Assembly: GCF_000425745.1 (NCBI RefSeq) | Contig: NZ_AUEA01000012.1 | Coordinates: forward strand, 1 to 64,000 | DNA length: 64,000 nt | From: Pseudomonas cremoricolorata DSM 17059 = NBRC 16634 | Lineage (GTDB): Bacteria; Pseudomonadota; Gammaproteobacteria; Pseudomonadales; Pseudomonadaceae | Direction: 5' to 3' | Shown here: positions 46,413-55,714 of the stretch, in pieces | Layout of the letters: the number at the start of each line of letters is the position of its first letter | Numbering within the stretch: position 1 is the first letter of the stretch | The notes under the pieces: model-generated | The model's input: the letters and a program-made list of their open reading frames with translations, nothing else | Databases searched by the model: none | What the model was told of the DNA's origin: nothing | Program-made: the position numbers and the translations under genes

Positions 46413-47420
46413 GTGATCGAGTTCCAACATGTGCACAAGACCTACCGCGTCGCCGGTAGGGACATCCCCGCCCTCAACCCGACCAGCCTGAGCATCGAAA
46501 ACGGCCAGGTTTTTGGTCTGATCGGCCATTCCGGCGCCGGCAAGAGCACCTTGCTGCGCCTGATCAACCGGCTTGAGAACCCCACCGGTGGCAAGATCAT
46601 CGTCGATGGCGAAGATGTCACCGCCTTCGATGCCAATCGCCTGCGGCGCTTCCGCCAGCAGGTCGGCATGATCTTCCAGCACTTCAACCTGCTGGCCTCC
46701 AAGACCGTCGCCGACAACGTCGCCCTGCCACTGACCCTGGCCGGTGAGCTGTCACGCAGCGAAATCGACACCCGGGTAGCCGCGTTGCTGGCCCGCGTCG
46801 GGCTGACCGAGCATGCGAAAAAATACCCGGCGCAGTTGTCGGGTGGGCAGAAGCAACGCGTCGGCATCGCCCGGGCCTTGTCGACCCATCCGAAGATTCT
46901 GCTGTGCGACGAGGCCACCAGTGCCCTCGACCCGCAGACCACCGCCTCGGTGCTGCAACTGCTGGCCGAGATCAACCGCGAGCTGAAGCTCACCATCGTC
47001 CTCATCACCCATGAAATGGACGTCATCCGTCGCGTCTGCGACCGGGTGGCGGTGATGGATGCCGGGCATATCGTCGAGCAGGGCAGCGTGGCCGAGGTGT
47101 TCCTGCATCCGCAGCACCCGACCACCAAGCGTTTCGTCCAGGAAGACGAGCAGGTCGACGAGGGCGAGCAGCGCGACGACTTCGCCCATGTGCCTGGGCG
47201 CATCGTGCGCCTGACCTTCCAGGGCGAGGCCACCTACGCACCGCTGCTGGGCACCGTGGCGCGGGAAACCGGCGTCGACTACAGCATCCTGGCCGGGCGC
47301 ATCGACCGCATCAAGGACGTGCCGTACGGCCAGCTGACCCTGGCCCTGATCGGCGGTGACATGGACGCGGCTTTCGCCCGTTTCACCGCGGCTGACGTTC
47401 ATATGGAGGTACTGCGCTGA
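46413..47420 (+). CDS. metN: D-/L-methionine ABC transporter ATPase MetN
   Basis: 335 aa. Walker [19 protein letters not shown] signature, [12 protein letters not shown]alker B, then the C-terminal NIL domain (about 250-335) that binds methionine and inhibits transport. GTG start at 46413, which gives [11 protein letters not shown]. First gene of metNIQ. Confidence 0.93.
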   Translation: MIEFQHVHKTYRVAGRDIPALNPTSLSIENGQVFGLIGHSGAGKSTLLRLINRLENPTGGKIIVDGEDVTAFDANRLRRFRQQVGMIFQHFNLLASKTVADNVALPLTLAGELSRSEIDTRVAALLARVGLTEHAKKYPAQLSGGQKQRVGIARALSTHPKILLCDEATSALDPQTTASVLQLLAEINRELKLTIVLITHEMDVIRRVCDRVAVMDAGHIVEQGSVAEVFLHPQHPTTKRFVQEDEQVDEGEQRDDFAHVPGRIVRLTFQGEATYAPLLGTVARETGVDYSILAGRIDRIKDVPYGQLTLALIGGDMDAAFARFTAADVHMEVLR

Positions 47421-48091
47421 TGGACGCCGTGAATTTCTTCGCCAATGTCGACTGGGCCGAAATCTGGCTGGCGACGGGCGACACCCTGATCATGCTGTTC
47501 GGCTCGCTGTTGTTCACCGTGCTGCTGGGCCTGCCGCTGGGCGTGCTGCTGTTCCTCTGCGGGCCGCGGCAGATGTTCGAGCAGAAGGGCGTGTACGCGT
47601 TGCTGTCGCTGGTGGTCAACATCCTGCGTTCGCTGCCGTTCATCATCCTGCTGATCGTGATGATCCCCATCACCGTGCTGATCACCGGCACTTCGCTGGG
47701 CGTGGCCGGGGCCATCCCGCCACTGGTGGTCGGAGCCACGCCGTTCTTCGCGCGACTGGTGGAAACCGCCCTGCGTGAGGTCGATCGCGGCATCATCGAA
47801 GCCACCCAGTCGATGGGCGCCAGCACCCGGCAGATCATCACCAGCGCCTTGCTGCCTGAAGCGCGTCCGGGGATTTTCGCGGCCATCACCGTCACCGCCA
47901 TCACCCTCGTGTCGTACACCGCCATGGCCGGTGTGGTCGGCGCGGGCGGGTTGGGCGACCTGGCGATCCGCTTCGGCTACCAGCGCTTCCAGACCGACGT
48001 CATGGTGGTCACCGTGGTGCTGTTGCTGGTGCTGGTTCAAGTTCTGCAGAGCGTTGGCGACAAACTGGTTGTGCATTTTTCCCGCAAATAA
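47420..48091 (+). CDS. metI: Methionine ABC transporter permease MetI
   Basis: 223 aa, five or six hydrophobic segments, with the EAA-type loop IEATQSMGASTRQII. Its ATG shares one nucleotide with the metN stop codon. Confidence 0.93.
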   Translation: MDAVNFFANVDWAEIWLATGDTLIMLFGSLLFTVLLGLPLGVLLFLCGPRQMFEQKGVYALLSLVVNILRSLPFIILLIVMIPITVLITGTSLGVAGAIPPLVVGATPFFARLVETALREVDRGIIEATQSMGASTRQIITSALLPEARPGIFAAITVTAITLVSYTAMAGVVGAGGLGDLAIRFGYQRFQTDVMVVTVVLLLVLVQVLQSVGDKLVVHFSRK

Positions 48092-48154
48092 GCGCAATGG
48101 GGTCGGCCCTGCCGACCCGTTCGGGGCCGCCTGTGGCCTCACAAGGAGTGTTTG

Positions 48155-48925
48155 ATGAAGAAACTGCTTGCTGTCGCCGCTGCCGTCGCGGCTTTCTCGG
48201 CCCATGCCGATACCCTGACCGTCGCTGCCAGTCCGGTGCCGCACGCCGAGATCCTCAACTTCGTCAAGCCACAACTGGCCAAGGAAGGCGTGGACCTCAA
48301 GGTCAAGGAATTCACCGACTACATCCAGCCCAACGTGCAGGTGGCGGAAAAGCGTCTGGACGCCAACTTCTTCCAGCACCAGCCGTACCTGGATGAGTTC
48401 AACAAAGCCAAGGGCACCGACCTGGTCAGCGTCACCGGCGTGCATCTGGAGCCACTGGGCGCCTACTCGAGCAAGTACAAGAAGCTCGACGAACTGCCCA
48501 CCGGCGCCACCGTGGTCATCCCCAACGATGCCACCAACGGCGGCCGCGCCCTGCTGCTGCTGGCCAAGGCTGGCGTGATCAGCCTCAAGGACAACAGCAA
48601 CATCCTGTCCACGGTCAAGGACATCACCGCCAACGGCAAGAACCTCAAGTTCCGTGAGCTGGAAGCGGCGACCATCCCGCGCGTGCTGACCCAAGTCGAC
48701 CTGGCGCTGATCAACACCAACTACGCCCTGGAAGCCAAGCTCAACCCGGAAAGCGATGCACTGGTCATCGAGGGCAGCGACTCGCCCTACGTGAACATCC
48801 TGGTCGCTCGCCCGGACAACAAGGACTCCGCCGACATGCAGAAGCTGGTCAAGGCCCTGCATTCGCCTGAGCTCAAGCAGTTCATCACCGAGAAGTACAA
48901 GGGCGCGGTCGTACCTGCGTTCTGA
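48155..48925 (+). CDS. metQ: Methionine-binding protein MetQ
   Basis: 256 aa, NlpA-family solute-binding fold (VAASPVPHAEIL ... YIQPNVQVAEKRLDANFFQHQPYLDEF). The signal peptide is cleaved after AHA and no lipobox Cys is present, so the protein is a soluble periplasmic form and not a lipoprotein as in E. coli. ATG at 48155 follows AAGGAG. A hairpin (48939-48960) follows. Confidence 0.92.
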   Translation: MKKLLAVAAAVAAFSAHADTLTVAASPVPHAEILNFVKPQLAKEGVDLKVKEFTDYIQPNVQVAEKRLDANFFQHQPYLDEFNKAKGTDLVSVTGVHLEPLGAYSSKYKKLDELPTGATVVIPNDATNGGRALLLLAKAGVISLKDNSNILSTVKDITANGKNLKFRELEAATIPRVLTQVDLALINTNYALEAKLNPESDALVIEGSDSPYVNILVARPDNKDSADMQKLVKALHSPELKQFITEKYKGAVVPAF

Positions 48926-48938
48926 GTGATACCCGCCT

Positions 48939-48960
48939 GCCCACGCCCGTCGGCGTGGGC
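48939..48960 (+). terminator. Hairpin after metQ
   Basis: GCCCACGCC (48939-48947), 4-nt loop, GGCGTGGGC (48952-48960); no T-run. Confidence 0.55.
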
Positions 48961-48968
48961 AATCGCAG

Positions 48969-51137
48969 TCAGTGCCCGGCCGGTTGCGCCGCCTGGGCCT
49001 GCTCCTGCAGCTCGGCCAGGGCGTGCCGCGCATGCCCCCCTTCCAGATAGCGCGCCACCAGGGCCGCCAGCGCCTGCACATCCAATGCCTTGCCATCGAT
49101 GCTCCAGCGCGTCAGTCCCAGGCTGATGGTGCGCGTCTTCACGTCGAACTTCGCATCAGGCCCCCAGAAACGTTTCTTGCGCAACGCCGGCAGCGGCGCA
49201 TCCTCGGCGAGCCGGAAACGCAAGGTCAACGCGGGGGTGGCGAGAATCTGGTAGTCCTCGACATGGTGCAGCGCCACGCCCTGCGGCGCGTTGGCAAAGT
49301 GCATGGCATAGGCATCGAAGATCAGCGCGGGGGTGTCGGCGCGCCGAATCAGGCGCCAGCCGAGCACACCGAACAACACACTGAGCGCACCCAGCGTGGC
49401 CGCCACGATGCTGAAGAAAGTCACCAGCGCGGGCTTGCTGCCGGACACCAGCGCCATCCACCCAAGCCACAGACCGCCCGCTGCGAACACCACCGCCAGG
49501 CCCAGCACGATACGCCCGCGCAGCTGCGCTCCCTCGTGCAGCACGCACCTGTCATCGGCGGCTTGTGCCCGAGCCTCGAGGTCCTGACGCATTTCTTCAT
49601 GGTGCTCCACCAGCCGCTTGCCCAGCTCATCGCTCAACTGCCGCGCCAGCACGCCGCCTCCCGGCAGCGCCTGTTCCAGGCAGGCCATGGCGGCAGAGGG
49701 CTGCACCGCACGCAAGCCGCGCCCGCTGTCGATAGCGTCAAGGCCCATGCCCAGCGCTTGCAGACGCTGGATGGTCGGTGGATGGCTGTCGGTGGGGTGC
49801 GGCAGTACCTCGTCCAGTTCGCCGTCCGGCAACTGCGGCGGCTGCGCCGCCAGGTGCACCAGCAGGGCCTGCAGCACGTCGTCCGGCCAGGCTTCGGGTT
49901 GCTGGCACCATTCGTTCAGGCAAACATCGACCGCCGTGCCCAAGGCGCTGGTGCGCACCAATGAGTCGACCACCGCCTGCGCCCCTTGCAGACGCGCAGC
50001 GGTGGCATCGGCAAGCAGTTCGCGGCTGCGGCTCCAGTGGCTCACCGCATGGTCGAACGAACGCATGAAATGCACCGCCAGGTCGTGCGCCGGCAGGGTC
50101 AGCAGGCCTTGCAGGAAGCCGCCGGCCATGCGCTCGCGGAGCACGCCGACACTGCGCCAGGCACCGTCGTAGATCGGCATGAAGCGCATGCTGTACTCAG
50201 TGTCCTGGCCGGAAAAGTGTGCTAGTTCGTGGCCAATCACCGCGTCTGTCTCGTTAGCATCGAGCAGCGCCAGCAAAGGCAGCGGCACATACAACGTGCG
50301 CCCTTGCAGGCGCTGCCCGGCAGGGGCCAACTCGACTTCGCTGGAGGTCACGTAAAAGCCGTCCAGGTAGCCGACCACGATGTGATCGGGCAGCAACGCC
50401 TCGAGACGCCCAGCCAAGGCCCGGACCCGCGCCCACAACACCGGCGCCTGCTCTTCGCTCAGCGACCTGCCGAAGATGGTGTGGGGTTCACGGTCGAACA
50501 GCTGGGTCATGGCCTTGAGCTGGCGCGGCAGGCGGTATAGCGGCCAGAGCATGATCAGCAGGATCATCCCGGCCAGCAGTTGCAACTTCGCCAGCCCGGA
50601 ACCGCTTTGCTCCACGGTGAACAGCCACAGCGCCTCGTAGGCGATTTCCAGCACCACGGTGATGGTCAGCAACAGCACCAGCGACAGCAATACGGTCGGC
50701 AGTACCTGGCGGCCGAGGTAGAACAGGCTGACCAGGCGCGCGCGCGAGCGCAACGCCGCCTTGCCGGCAAAATGCACCGCCAGCAGCGAGGCCACGCCCA
50801 GCACCAGCAGCAGCGCAGCGAAGCCTTGCGCCGGGCCCGGCAGCCAACTGCCGATACGCGCGACGCCGACCTCTCGCTCCAACTGATGCAATCGGCGCTG
50901 GGCCAGCGCCTCGGCCAGTGCCGGTGAATAGGATTTGTCGCCCAGCTGAATCGACTCGCGTGAGTTCTGCGCCTGCAACTGCTGCATGTTCAGCGCGAAA
51001 CTGCGCAACTCGCTTTGCTGTTGCAGGGCGTCGGTGCGTGTAGCGTCGGCGCGATGGCCTTGCCACAGCGCCATCAACAGCAACAGCACCGGTACCAGCA
51101 GCAAGCGCCGGCCCAACGTCCACTGGTCACGCGTCAT
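48969..51137 (-). CDS. M48-family membrane metalloprotease
   Basis: 722 aa. Membrane helices at the N-terminus (about 12-30), 105-130, 150-190 and 195-215 and again after the peptidase part (about 530-590). The catalytic motif is HELAH in AVIGHELAHFSGQD near residue 300, followed by the third zinc ligand in SRELLADATAA. Such HtpX/Ste24-like proteases act at the inner membrane. The C-terminal part (about 600-722) is a soluble domain. Start 51137 (MTRDQWTLG). Substrate unknown. Confidence 0.82.
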   Translation of the reverse strand: MTRDQWTLGRRLLLVPVLLLLMALWQGHRADATRTDALQQQSELRSFALNMQQLQAQNSRESIQLGDKSYSPALAEALAQRRLHQLEREVGVARIGSWLPGPAQGFAALLLVLGVASLLAVHFAGKAALRSRARLVSLFYLGRQVLPTVLLSLVLLLTITVVLEIAYEALWLFTVEQSGSGLAKLQLLAGMILLIMLWPLYRLPRQLKAMTQLFDREPHTIFGRSLSEEQAPVLWARVRALAGRLEALLPDHIVVGYLDGFYVTSSEVELAPAGQRLQGRTLYVPLPLLALLDANETDAVIGHELAHFSGQDTEYSMRFMPIYDGAWRSVGVLRERMAGGFLQGLLTLPAHDLAVHFMRSFDHAVSHWSRSRELLADATAARLQGAQAVVDSLVRTSALGTAVDVCLNEWCQQPEAWPDDVLQALLVHLAAQPPQLPDGELDEVLPHPTDSHPPTIQRLQALGMGLDAIDSGRGLRAVQPSAAMACLEQALPGGGVLARQLSDELGKRLVEHHEEMRQDLEARAQAADDRCVLHEGAQLRGRIVLGLAVVFAAGGLWLGWMALVSGSKPALVTFFSIVAATLGALSVLFGVLGWRLIRRADTPALIFDAYAMHFANAPQGVALHHVEDYQILATPALTLRFRLAEDAPLPALRKKRFWGPDAKFDVKTRTISLGLTRWSIDGKALDVQALAALVARYLEGGHARHALAELQEQAQAAQPAGH

Positions 51138-51234
51138 GGCCAACGCTCCACACGCCAATTGCGACCTCTACTGCCTGCCACTTCATCTCTGCTCCCTGCT
51201 CTTCAAAAGCCGCCTGCAGGTGCAGACGGCGGTA

Positions 51235-51867
51235 TCAATCGCGCTTGACCAACTGCGGCAACCGCGCAACCAGCTTCTGCGTGCTGAACGGCGCGCGGAT
51301 GAAGCCGCGCTGGCGTCCGTCCGGGCCAACCACGGCCAGGTTGCCGCTGTGATCGACGGTGTAGCCTGGCTTGCTGGTGTCGGCCGGGATGAACGGGATG
51401 CTCAGGGCGTTGGCCAGCGTCTGGGTATCGGCAATCGACCCACGCAGGCCGATGAAGTTCTTGTCGAAGTAGGCCAGGTACTGCTTGAGCTGCTGCGTGG
51501 TGTCACGCTCAGGATCGACGCTTACCAGTACCACTTGCAGGCGTTGCAGGGTGGCTTCAGGCAGTTGGCTCTTGATCTGCCGCAGTTGCGCCAGGGTGGT
51601 GGGGCAGATGTCTGGGCAGTAGGTGTAGCCGAAGAACAGCAGCGACCACTTGCCCTGCAACTGGTCGAGCGCCACCGGCTGACCCTCTTGGTTGGTCATG
51701 CGCAGCCCTGGCAGGGCGCGGCTTTGCGGCAGCAGGATGATTCCGGCATCGGCCAGTTCGGCAGGGTTGAACTCGGCATTGCCGTTGAGTATCCGGTTCA
51801 CGGTGAGGCCGCCGATCAGCCCGACCAGGGCGACGAGGACGACTAGGGTTTTCTGGATGCGGGTCAT
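51235..51867 (-). CDS. senC: SCO1/SenC copper chaperone (orphan)
   Basis: 210 aa with an N-terminal membrane anchor (TLVVLVALVGLIGGLTV), thioredoxin-like fold, copper-binding CPDIC (in TYCPDICPTT) and the distal His in YTVDHSG. Delivers copper to the CuA site of cytochrome oxidase subunit II. In P. aeruginosa and most pseudomonads it closes the aa3 oxidase cluster (coxBA-ctaG-coxC-...-cyoE-senC); here no oxidase gene is adjacent, only intergenic DNA and the PA0104-type gene. It may serve cbb3 or other cuproproteins. Confidence 0.9.
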   Translation of the reverse strand: MTRIQKTLVVLVALVGLIGGLTVNRILNGNAEFNPAELADAGIILLPQSRALPGLRMTNQEGQPVALDQLQGKWSLLFFGYTYCPDICPTTLAQLRQIKSQLPEATLQRLQVVLVSVDPERDTTQQLKQYLAYFDKNFIGLRGSIADTQTLANALSIPFIPADTSKPGYTVDHSGNLAVVGPDGRQRGFIRAPFSTQKLVARLPQLVKRD

Positions 51868-52247
51868 GGCGCGGGTTTACCGGTGGTGGGCGACGCGCGA
51901 CACGGTACCCCAGCTGCGCCCGGCGGGCCATAAGGCGCTCAATACAGTGCGACTTGGGTCACCGAGCCTCACCATGCGGCATTCAGGCCCAAGCACACAT
52001 CATGTTTCAAAACGAAGTATAGACAGCACCGAATTTACCCCCATTGCTCGTAGGGGAATGATCCTGACCCGCAGCGGCGAATCAACCGCAAAGCCAGGGC
52101 TGGCAAGGCCTGCAGCGTTGAGGCCGCTGTCTCATATGCCGCAGCCGGCATACTATCGAAAGTTATATGACAAATTGTTCTTAAGCCGACGGTATACCGA
52201 GCTACCTTAGTGACTTCCGTTCGTCACGCCACACCTCTGGAGTTGTC
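51868..52247. other. Intergenic region where the aa3 oxidase cluster would be expected
   Basis: 380 bp with no convincing gene. I looked for remnants of coxB, coxA, ctaG, coxC, SURF1, cox15 or cyoE in all frames and saw none. It holds the senC promoter region and the promoter of the gene at 52248. The DNA is slightly richer in AT than the flanking genes. Confidence 0.55.
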
Positions 52248-52889
52248 ATGAACATCGCCGCAGTACGCGATCAGATCGACCAAGCCCACCAACACGAGCG
52301 CCAGACCGGGCAGCTCAAGCAGCGCCTGGAACAGCAACTGCCCCACCTGCACCCGCTGATCCAACTTCCCGAACAGGATGCCCAAGGCACCCTCGGCCGT
52401 TTCGTCACCGCGTACATAGAGCAAGTCCCGGAGCTGCTGGAAGCGGCCCATGCGGTGTCGCGCGAGGCGGGCATCGAAACGCAGATCAAACCCGTGCTGC
52501 AGATCGCCGAGGCGTACTTCCTGCAGCCGCCCAGCGAGCTGAATGGTCATGTCGGCCTCGACTGCCTGCTCGATGAGGCGTATCTGGCGCATCGGCTGGT
52601 AGAGGAAGTCAACGACCTGTACATCCGCCACTTCAGCCAGCCGCTGATTCCGGTGGACACCACCGTCGCCAACCTGATCGCCCACCAGCTGATCGGCGAG
52701 CAGTTCGCCAACCAGCTCGACGCCGTGGTGCACCACTCGGTGGATGAAATGCTCGACGACCAGAGCTTCGCCGCAGAATCGGTCGAGCAATACCGCGAGA
52801 CCCTGATCAGCCCCGCCACCGGCGCTGCCTGGCAGCGCTGGCCGTGCCTTTCACGGCAATGGGGCGTGGAGCTCGGCCAGTCGGCATGA
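52248..52889 (+). CDS. PA0104-type helical protein, unknown
   Basis: 213 aa, predicted all-helical, no signal peptide or membrane helix. GGAG ribosome site. The same gene lies in Pseudomonas between the SulP/carbonic anhydrase pair and the aa3 oxidase cluster. No motif recognised. It is kept although the oxidase genes are missing. Confidence 0.75.
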   Translation: MNIAAVRDQIDQAHQHERQTGQLKQRLEQQLPHLHPLIQLPEQDAQGTLGRFVTAYIEQVPELLEAAHAVSREAGIETQIKPVLQIAEAYFLQPPSELNGHVGLDCLLDEAYLAHRLVEEVNDLYIRHFSQPLIPVDTTVANLIAHQLIGEQFANQLDAVVHHSVDEMLDDQSFAAESVEQYRETLISPATGAAWQRWPCLSRQWGVELGQSA

Positions 52890-52913
52890 GCCCCAGGGTT
52901 GGCGCAGGCTCAG

Positions 52914-54449
52914 CTACACCCCAGCCCCCGCCGTGCTGCGCATTTTGCCCTCGATGCGGCGCTTGAGGCGGCGCTGCTCGATCCACAACCGCGAACCGTT
53001 GGCCTTGCCGCTGCGGCCCCAGTCTTCAAGCAACTCAAGGCATGCGTGGTCGATATAGCTGAGGTTGCCCAGCGGCACATGCAAGGTAGTGCCGGCCGGC
53101 ACGGTCTCCAGCACCTGAGTCAGCGCCGGCACCTTGAGGAAGGTCGCGGCCCCGTTCAGGCGCAGTTCCATATGCCCGGGTTTTTCCAACTCGATCAGGC
53201 TGATCTTCAGCCGCGCGGCTTTCAGCGCCAGGGTCAGCAGGGTCATGGCGAAGCCCAGCAGCACACCGGTCAGCAGGTCGGTGAAGACGATCGCCAGGGC
53301 CGTCACGGCGTAGGTCAGCATCGGCATCCGGCCGTACCGGCCCAGGCTGCGCAGGGCCTTGAAGTCGACCAGTTTGATCCCGGTGTAGACCAGCACACCG
53401 GCCAGGCTGGCGATAGGAATCTGCTGCAGCACACTGCTCAGCACCACCACGAACGCCAGCAACCACACGCCATGCAGAATCGCCGACCAGCGCGTCTGCG
53501 CCCCAGCCTGCACGTTGGCCGAGCTGCGCACGATCACACCGGTCATCGGCAGTGCACCGAGCACCCCGCAGAGCATGTTGCCGACACCTTGCGCCGACAG
53601 CTCGCGGTCGAAGTCCGAGCGTTGCCCGCTGTGCATGCGGTCGACCGCTGCGGCCGACAACAAGGTTTCGGCGCTGGCGATGAAGGCCAGGGCGAACGCT
53701 GCGATCAACAGGGTCGGGTCGGCCAGTTTCAGCAGGTCATCCGGGCGCAGCCAGTCGATCGCTTCGGACAGATCCGCCGGCACCACCACGCGGTCGACCG
53801 GCAGGGTCAGCGCCATGCTGATCAGCGTCATCAGCGCCACGCCCAGCAACGCGCCGGGCACGAAGCGCAAGCGCTGCGGCCGCCAGCGTTCCCAGCCCCA
53901 CATCAGGGCGATGGTGCCCAGGCCCAGCAGCCCGGCCTGCCAGCCGATGCCGCCGCTACCCAACGGCAAGGCTTCGACCAGGGTGGCGGGGAAGCCCAGC
54001 AGGTTCTGCAGGCCTGAGGGCTGCGGGGCGGTGTCGAACATCACGTGGATCTGCGACAGCACGATCAGCACGCCGATACCGGCGAGCATGCCGTACACCA
54101 CCGCCGGGGCGGTAACGCGGAACCAGCAGCCCAGGCGGAAGCGCCCGGCCAGCAGTTGCAACAGCCCGGCCAGCAGCAGAATCGGCCCGAGCATGGCCAT
54201 GCCGTGCTGGCGCACCAGTTCGAACACCAGCACCGCAAGGCCAGCGGCCGGGCCACTGACCTGCAGCGGCGAGCCGGCGATGAAGCCCACCACGACGCCG
54301 CCGATGATGCCGGTGATCAAGCCCTTGGCCGGTGGCATGCCCGAGGCGATGGCGATGCCCATGCACAACGGCAGGGCCACCAGAAATACCACCACCGAAG
54401 CCAGTAATTCGCGCGGCAGCGCCGCTTTCATCTGTGTCTTGTTCACCAT
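52914..54449 (-). CDS. SulP-family anion (bicarbonate-type) transporter
   Basis: 511 aa: 10-12 membrane helices (about 10-400) with LPLCMGIAIASGMPPAKGL near the start, then a C-terminal STAS domain (about 420-505; LGNLSYIDHACLELL). The carbonic anhydrase gene directly upstream on the same strand suggests HCO3- as the substrate rather than sulfate. The ribosome site AAGGAG precedes the start at 54449. Confidence 0.88.
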   Translation of the reverse strand: MVNKTQMKAALPRELLASVVVFLVALPLCMGIAIASGMPPAKGLITGIIGGVVVGFIAGSPLQVSGPAAGLAVLVFELVRQHGMAMLGPILLLAGLLQLLAGRFRLGCWFRVTAPAVVYGMLAGIGVLIVLSQIHVMFDTAPQPSGLQNLLGFPATLVEALPLGSGGIGWQAGLLGLGTIALMWGWERWRPQRLRFVPGALLGVALMTLISMALTLPVDRVVVPADLSEAIDWLRPDDLLKLADPTLLIAAFALAFIASAETLLSAAAVDRMHSGQRSDFDRELSAQGVGNMLCGVLGALPMTGVIVRSSANVQAGAQTRWSAILHGVWLLAFVVVLSSVLQQIPIASLAGVLVYTGIKLVDFKALRSLGRYGRMPMLTYAVTALAIVFTDLLTGVLLGFAMTLLTLALKAARLKISLIELEKPGHMELRLNGAATFLKVPALTQVLETVPAGTTLHVPLGNLSYIDHACLELLEDWGRSGKANGSRLWIEQRRLKRRIEGKMRSTAGAGV

Positions 54450-54637
54450 GACGCTCCTTTCTCAATTGTCCGGCCATTCCACTGGCCGTCAGCACGCGGA
54501 ACCCCGAGCGGCGCGCAGGCGCAAGCCGCCAGCGTAAAAACCGGCAGGTCGGACGGGGCGTTTCAAGGCAGGCGATGACCGCGCCGCACCCACAGGGTGC
54601 AGCCGGCTATCAAGGCATGTGCAGCAGGACGGGTCGC

Positions 54638-55357
54638 TTAGTAGCGGCCTCTCGGGGTCGCGCAGGGAATCGAATCACCTTCGGTCAGCGGCAGGAAGCG
54701 GTCGCTGGCGGCATCGTAGGCTTCGATCTGGCTGGTTTCGATGTCGTAGATCCAGCCATGGATGTACAGCTGGCCAGCGGCCAGGCGCGAGGCCACCGAC
54801 GGGTGGGTGCGCAGGTGATGCAGCTGGGCGATGACGTTTTCCTTGGTCAGCAACTGCATGCTTTCGTGCTCGCTGCCGCAGGCGCAGTTGTCTTCAATGA
54901 CCGTGCGTGCCACTTCGGCATGACGCAGCCAGGCGGAAACGGTAGGCATCTTGTCCAGTGAACGTGGGTTGAGCACCGCGCGCATGGCGCCGCAATCGGA
55001 GTGACCACAGATGATGATGTGGTGCACGCCCAAGGCCATTACCGCGTACTCGATGGCGCTCGACACACCACCGTTCATTTGCCCGTAGGGCGGTACGACG
55101 TTACCAACGTTACGAGTGACGAACAGATCGCCTGGCGAGCTCTGGGTGATCAGCTCAGGAACGATCCGCGAGTCGGCGCAGGTGATGAACATGGCTCGCG
55201 GCTTCTGCGCGGTGGCCAGCTTCTTGAACAGCTCCTGACGCTCGGGAAACACTTCGGTGTGAAACCGCAGAAAGCCGTCGACGATGTGCTTCATTGCAGC
55301 ATCAGCGCTCTCTGCGGGTGCAGCCGGGACGGGCTTGGATGGGTCCTTTACGGGCAT
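54638..55357 (-). CDS. Beta-class carbonic anhydrase
   Basis: 239 aa. Zinc ligands C60, H119 and C122 with the CADSR (D62-R64) dyad and GHSDCGAM block. Interconverts CO2 and HCO3- in the cytoplasm. About 190 bp before the SulP gene on the same strand, so an operon with a bicarbonate transporter is likely. A PmrA-type site lies upstream (55494-55510). Confidence 0.93.
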   Translation of the reverse strand: MPVKDPSKPVPAAPAESADAAMKHIVDGFLRFHTEVFPERQELFKKLATAQKPRAMFITCADSRIVPELITQSSPGDLFVTRNVGNVVPPYGQMNGGVSSAIEYAVMALGVHHIIICGHSDCGAMRAVLNPRSLDKMPTVSAWLRHAEVARTVIEDNCACGSEHESMQLLTKENVIAQLHHLRTHPSVASRLAAGQLYIHGWIYDIETSQIEAYDAASDRFLPLTEGDSIPCATPRGRY

Positions 55358-55714
55358 GATTGATCCTCTTGACGGTGAGTAGGTGAGATCCGTTTACCGG
55401 TTGAAAGATTCAGGCTATGCGCGGAATTAGATGACACACGAAGACCAGAAATCACAGTCGGTGACGACTGGTTTCCTACGCTATCGGAGAAAACTTAACT
55501 GAAACTTAATTACGGAGGGTCTAGAACACGCGTCCTAGATGGGTTCGGCGGGTTTTCGATAATAGCAAAAAAGCATTAGTTGCCAAGAGCCATGAGCGAA
55601 ATTGTTGGTTGGGTTTAGTGGGATTGTTGGGTAGTGCCGACGATCCCACGCAAAGAACAAGCTCTTTCATCCGCGTAACGCAGTAGCGTTCAACCGTCAG
55701 AACCTAACAAGCGC
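55358..55714. other. Intergenic region upstream of the carbonic anhydrase gene
   Basis: 357 bp, AT-richer than its flanks, no gene. It contains the motif TTTCCTACGCTATCG (55472-55486, also at 21958) and the 11-bp-phased CTTAA repeat (55494-55510). Confidence 0.55.
55494..55510. promoter_or_regulatory. PmrA-like direct repeat CTTAA-N6-CTTAA
   Basis: CTTAAC (55494-55499), 5 bp, CTTAAT (55505-55510): two half-sites 11 bp apart, the phasing of OmpR/PhoB-family regulators; PmrA boxes have the form YTTAAK-N5-YTTAAK. It lies about 140 bp upstream of the carbonic anhydrase start. Confidence 0.4.
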
